Below are positions 22,791-25,502 of a DNA stretch of 25,502 nt, in pieces. This stretch comes from CAZALT01 sp964485515 (GTDB lineage Bacteria; Actinomycetota; Acidimicrobiia; Acidimicrobiales; Acidimicrobilacustridaceae). The translations under genes were made by a program, and so were the position numbers. How positions within the stretch are numbered: the stretch's first letter is position 1; each line of letters starts with the position of its first letter. Below the pieces are notes generated by a model. It did not search any database and was not told the DNA's origin. It worked only from the letters and a program-made list of their open reading frames with translations. The DNA is taken from the NCBI GenBank assembly GCA_964485515.1, contig CAZALT010000032.1, positions 1 through 25,502 of the forward strand, written 5' to 3'.

Positions 22791-23237
22791 TCAGTGGGGG
22801 GCGTGGGTGACGGTGATGCCGGTGCCGTCGAGGTGCAGGACGTAGGTGGGCGGGTCCATGGGCCCGGAGGACGGGAGCGCTTCGAGGACGCCGGCTCGGC
22901 GGAGCTGGCGCAGCCGCCGGTGCGCGCTGTCCTTGGAGAGGAACCCGAGCCGCGCGGCGAGACCGCGGGTACTGGCTCGCACCACGAGCTGACCGTCGAT
23001 CACTGCGGCGTCGACGGCGAGCACGTGCAGCACCGCCACGGCGTCGGGTCCGTGCTCGCACAGGAACGCGAGGGCGTCGGGGTAACGGTGCTCGACGAGC
23101 GCCTCGCCCGCCGCCAACGTCGGCGCCGCGACCGGCGCGGCCTCGACAGCCTGGATGGCTTGGCGGGAACGCGGCCGAGGGGGACGCCCGGAAGGACCGT
23201 CGGTTGGGGCGTCGATGAGGCTGAGCTGTTCGGACAT
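22791..23237 (-). CDS. Winged-helix protein of the mobilisation module
   Basis: The 148 aa product starts at an ATG with GGAGG six bases upstream. The N-terminal 50 residues are Pro/Ala-rich and probably disordered. The C-terminal half (VVRASTRGLAARLGFLSKDSAH, then RRLRQLRRAGVLEAL) is a replication/relaxase-accessory type winged helix, ending with a strand pair YVLHLDGTGITV. Genes of this sort often sit just upstream of MobF relaxase genes in actinobacterial elements and may bind oriT or regulate transfer. It is the first gene of the leftward transcript including the relaxase and is divergent from the integrase. Confidence 0.7.
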   Translation of the reverse strand: MSEQLSLIDAPTDGPSGRPPRPRSRQAIQAVEAAPVAAPTLAAGEALVEHRYPDALAFLCEHGPDAVAVLHVLAVDAAVIDGQLVVRASTRGLAARLGFLSKDSAHRRLRQLRRAGVLEALPSSGPMDPPTYVLHLDGTGITVTHAPH

Positions 23238-23527
23238 AGCGACCTCCGGACGGGCGCGGAGATCCCGTCACCTCAATAGGCCGTTTTGGAAGCCAGATCT
23301 CTCACCGAAATTCGAGAAATTCCCGGAGTTCTTGTCCCCGGTGTGCGACACGACGGTGTGTCGGAAACAGGACTGGTCAGGTCGACCGTGCTGTGCGACG
23401 ATCGATTCGCTTCCCGCTGCGACGGCCACCAGGCCCGCGGCGGGCCTCTCGTGGCGAGGGTTGTCGCCGCCTCCCACTCTCCGACCACGGCCGCCGGCCA
23501 GTCGGATCGACTGCCCGGGAGGCAGCC
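23238..23527. other. Divergent control region between mobilisation and integrase genes
   Basis: This 290-bp spacer carries the starts of two divergent transcripts. It has an AT-richer patch (23277-23335) with the tandem motif CGAAATTC-GA-GAAATTC (9-bp period) and an inverted repeat CGACAC (23346-23351) / GTGTCG (23358-23363). It could hold the promoters, the integrase arm sites or part of oriT; none can be assigned firmly. No protein-like ORF unique to this stretch is present. Confidence 0.45.
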
Positions 23528-24898
23528 ATGGCCACGAGCCGCAACAACGTCCGCAAGCGCGGAACCACCTGGACCTACTACGCCTACGTCACCGATGGCA
23601 CCGGCAAGCGCCGCCAGATCTCCAAGGGCGGCTTCTCCACCCGCCGAGAAGCCGAGGCCGCCCGCGTCGAAGCCTTGTCCACCGTGGCCAACGGGACCTG
23701 GGTGCGTCCCGAACGGCTGACCGTGCGCGACTTCCTCGTCGACGAGTGGCTGCCCACCCAGCGGCCACCGACGCTCGAGGAGAGCACCTACACGAGCTAC
23801 GCCCGCAACATCCGCCTCCACGTGCTGCCCCACATCGGCGGACTCACCCTTCAGCAGCTCACTCCGATGGACCTCAACGCGCTGTATCGCACGCTGCTCG
23901 AGTCAGGCCGCCAGCCGCCCGGCGTGCCGCCTCGCCAACACGACCCCGCCACCCTCACCCTCATCGAGAAACTCCGAGCCGACGGGCTGACCTGGCAGCA
24001 GGTCGCCGACGATGTCGGCGGCCAGGTGCCCGACCTCGCCGGCATCACCCGCCACGCCGTCGCGTCGCTACACCGTCGAGCGCACCAACCGAAGCCGGCG
24101 AAGAAGTCCGAGCCCGGGCTGAGCAACCGAACCGTGCGCTACATCCACACGATCATCCACGCCGCACTGCGCGACGCCCTGCGCTGGAACCGCGTCGCCC
24201 GCAACGTCGCCGACGTTGCCACTCCCCCGCCGCAGGGTTCGACGAGGCGGGCACGGCCCAACGTGTGGACCGCCGACCAGCTCGGCCTGTTCCTCGACTT
24301 CGTGGCCGACAGCCCGTACCTGCCGGCGTGGCTGTACCTCGCCACCTCCGGCTCACGCCGCGGCGAGGTGCTCGGCCTCAAGTGGGACGACGTCGATCTC
24401 GAGGCCGCTACGGCGATCATGTCCCGGCAGGTGACCATGGTCGACCACCGCATGGTCATCAAGGAGCTCCCCAAGACCAAGGCCGGGCACATGATCCTGC
24501 TCGACCCCGGCACCGTCGACATGCTCGTCAACCACCGCGATCACCAGGACGAGGACAAGCGCCTCCTCGGCAACGGGTACCACGACGACGGCTGGATCTT
24601 CTGCCGACCCGACGGCACGCCGCACCACCCCGAGCGGTTCAGCCGCCAGTTCCGCCGCAAGCAGGAGACCTACAACATGGCCAACCCCGACGAGCCGCTC
24701 CCCGGACTCAAGCTCCACGGTCTCCGCCACACCTGGGCCACTCTCGCCCTCCAAGAAGGCATCGACATCCACATCGTCAGCGACCGCCTCGACCACAGCA
24801 GCACCCACGTCACGAGCGAGATCTACACCCACGTCACCAGGCCCATGCAGTCCGACGCCGCCGACCGGGTGGCGGCCAAGATCTTCGGCCGAGACTGA
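23528..24898 (+). CDS. Tyrosine-recombinase integrase
   Basis: From the ATG at 23528 (GGGAGG five bases upstream) the protein is 456 aa. Residues 1-60 resemble an AP2-like arm-binding domain (TWTYYAYVTDGTGKRRQ, STRREAEAA). Residues about 65-230 form the SAM-like core-binding domain, and 245-456 the catalytic domain: R277 in SRRGEVLGLKW, K316 or K318, H397-G-L-R400 followed by HTWATLALQ, H423 in LDHSS and the nucleophile Y433 in EIYTHV. All catalytic residues are intact, so it should be active. An insertion of about 65 residues (128-195) in the core-binding domain has an HTH-like LRADGLTWQQVADDVGG. It is the probable integrase of the mobilisable element. Confidence 0.94.
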   Translation: MATSRNNVRKRGTTWTYYAYVTDGTGKRRQISKGGFSTRREAEAARVEALSTVANGTWVRPERLTVRDFLVDEWLPTQRPPTLEESTYTSYARNIRLHVLPHIGGLTLQQLTPMDLNALYRTLLESGRQPPGVPPRQHDPATLTLIEKLRADGLTWQQVADDVGGQVPDLAGITRHAVASLHRRAHQPKPAKKSEPGLSNRTVRYIHTIIHAALRDALRWNRVARNVADVATPPPQGSTRRARPNVWTADQLGLFLDFVADSPYLPAWLYLATSGSRRGEVLGLKWDDVDLEAATAIMSRQVTMVDHRMVIKELPKTKAGHMILLDPGTVDMLVNHRDHQDEDKRLLGNGYHDDGWIFCRPDGTPHHPERFSRQFRRKQETYNMANPDEPLPGLKLHGLRHTWATLALQEGIDIHIVSDRLDHSSTHVTSEIYTHVTRPMQSDAADRVAAKIFGRD

Positions 24899-24899
24899 G

Positions 24900-25049
24900 T
24901 TACTCGTCGATGTCCGCCGTGGCGAGGCTCTCGTCCTTCTCAGGCACGGCCAGCTTCCCGGTCTGATCCGGATCGACCCGAGAACACGCGTTGCAGTCCC
25001 GAACTCGCAAGGCCGTGATCGAGTTCGGGCTGTTCGGTCGGTTACTCAT
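24900..25049 (-). CDS. Small ORF with Cys pair (tentative)
   Basis: A 49 aa frame from ATG 25049 (MSNRPNSPNSITALRVRDCN, then ACSRVDPDQTGK) ends in an acidic tail, one base after the integrase stop on the other strand. It lies 25 bp downstream of the endonuclease-like gene and could be cotranscribed with it. It has a CxxC pair but no recognised domain and no clear ribosome-binding site. Confidence 0.35.
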   Translation of the reverse strand: MSNRPNSPNSITALRVRDCNACSRVDPDQTGKLAVPEKDESLATADIDE

Positions 25050-25074
25050 CGCACTATCCCGGTGGCCGCTCGAA

Positions 25075-25502
25075 TCAGGCCCATTCGTTCTCGCCGAGGT
25101 CTCGGTGGACCATGCCCGACGACGGTTTCGCTCCTCCCCGGGGATCGTCCACCTCCAAAGGCCTATCGCCGGCTCCAGTGAGCGCCGCCAGGACGTAGGC
25201 GTGGTCGCTTCCGGCAGCGACGGACTCTGCGTAGCCGTGCTCGACCGAGGAGACGGTCCAGTCGGGCGACGTGTAGATGCGGTCCATTCGGTTGACGATG
25301 GGGCTGTTCTGCTTGCCCCGCTGGTAGGTGACGGCGAGTGGTCCGTCAGGCCGCAACCGTCGGACTCGTTCGAGTTCATCCGGGTGGTCATCGAGCCAGA
25401 CGCGATACGCGTCACGGAGCCCGTGTCGAGGATCCGACAGGTGAAATCGAGCAACTTCGTGCTGCTCGTATTCGGGATCGTGCGGGTGAAGGTCGACCGG
25501 GT
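25075..25502 (-). CDS. Endonuclease/exonuclease/phosphatase family protein, C-terminal part
   Basis: The minus-strand frame enters from the window edge, so the start is missing; 141 residues are visible. The block NRMDRIYTSPDW followed by SVAAGSDHAYVLAAL is the C-terminal signature of the EEP (exonuclease III/DNase I-like) fold: an Asp in the RIDxI strand and the catalytic SDH Asp-His pair. Such enzymes cleave DNA, RNA or phosphoesters; the substrate cannot be told. The extra C-terminal 35 residues (RPLEVDDPRGGAKP onwards) are not conserved. Position beyond the integrase suggests it is host chromosome or the next island. Confidence 0.8.
   Translation of the reverse strand, partial: PVDLHPHDPEYEQHEVARFHLSDPRHGLRDAYRVWLDDHPDELERVRRLRPDGPLAVTYQRGKQNSPIVNRMDRIYTSPDWTVSSVEHGYAESVAAGSDHAYVLAALTGAGDRPLEVDDPRGGAKPSSGMVHRDLGENEWA

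Noticed and set aside
23155..24966. 603 aa plus-strand open frame
   Set aside because: Runs in another frame through the integrase gene; Arg/Pro/His-rich composition typical of a shadow frame.

Overview
The window is about 25.5 kb of GC-rich DNA with short intergenic gaps, many GTG starts and many 4-bp ATGA/GTGA gene overlaps. These features, together with the MobF relaxase type and the PASTA/YccF pair, suggest an actinobacterium, possibly Acidimicrobiia-like. The phylum is inferred; no rRNA gene or taxonomic marker is present. The gene content is that of an accessory island: three generations of site-specific recombinases, two toxin-antitoxin loci, a probable defence operon, a mobilisation module and many small uncharacterised genes.

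Layout, left to right. (1) 1-1504, minus strand: a partial YccF membrane protein, a PASTA lipoprotein and a small Cys-pair protein. (2) 1590-3527: a HipBA toxin-antitoxin pair and a fragment of a Fic protein. (3) 3595-10211, minus strand: an overlapping operon DUF6361 - PLD-like double-HxK protein - SNF2/DEAD-like helicase, perhaps with one or two tiny genes after it. I regard this as the best candidate for a little-described antiphage system. (4) 10375-13059: a frameshifted atypical tyrosine recombinase with a small upstream partner, then the C-terminal remnant of a large serine recombinase whose stop codon lies in a tRNA T-arm-like sequence, a probable old attachment-site scar. (5) 13060-13385 has no convincing gene but holds three in-phase 10-bp repeats and a palindrome. 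(6) 13386-14872: an AbiE-type (type IV) toxin-antitoxin operon with a probable leaderless promoter.

(7) 14992-19298: cargo made of small genes: two paralogues of a 'MNEDWL' family, an HTH regulator behind a perfect 13-bp inverted repeat, a pRiA4b ORF-3-like protein, several 58-170 aa orphans and a possible PD-(D/E)XK nuclease-like protein. Two intergenic regions here share the inverted-repeat design GCTCGAG-N11-CTCGAGC. (8) 19394-24898: a MobF relaxase/helicase, a short coupled leader ORF, a winged-helix protein and a divergent intact tyrosine integrase. This looks like the backbone of an integrative mobilisable element, because no type IV secretion genes are visible. (9) 24900-25502: a tiny possible ORF and the 3' part of an endonuclease/exonuclease/phosphatase-fold gene, perhaps the flanking chromosome.

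Taken together, the right half is probably an IME whose cargo includes AbiE and small genes. The left half is an older island with HipBA, the DUF6361/PLD/helicase operon and decayed recombinases. The exact att boundaries could not be fixed from this window alone.
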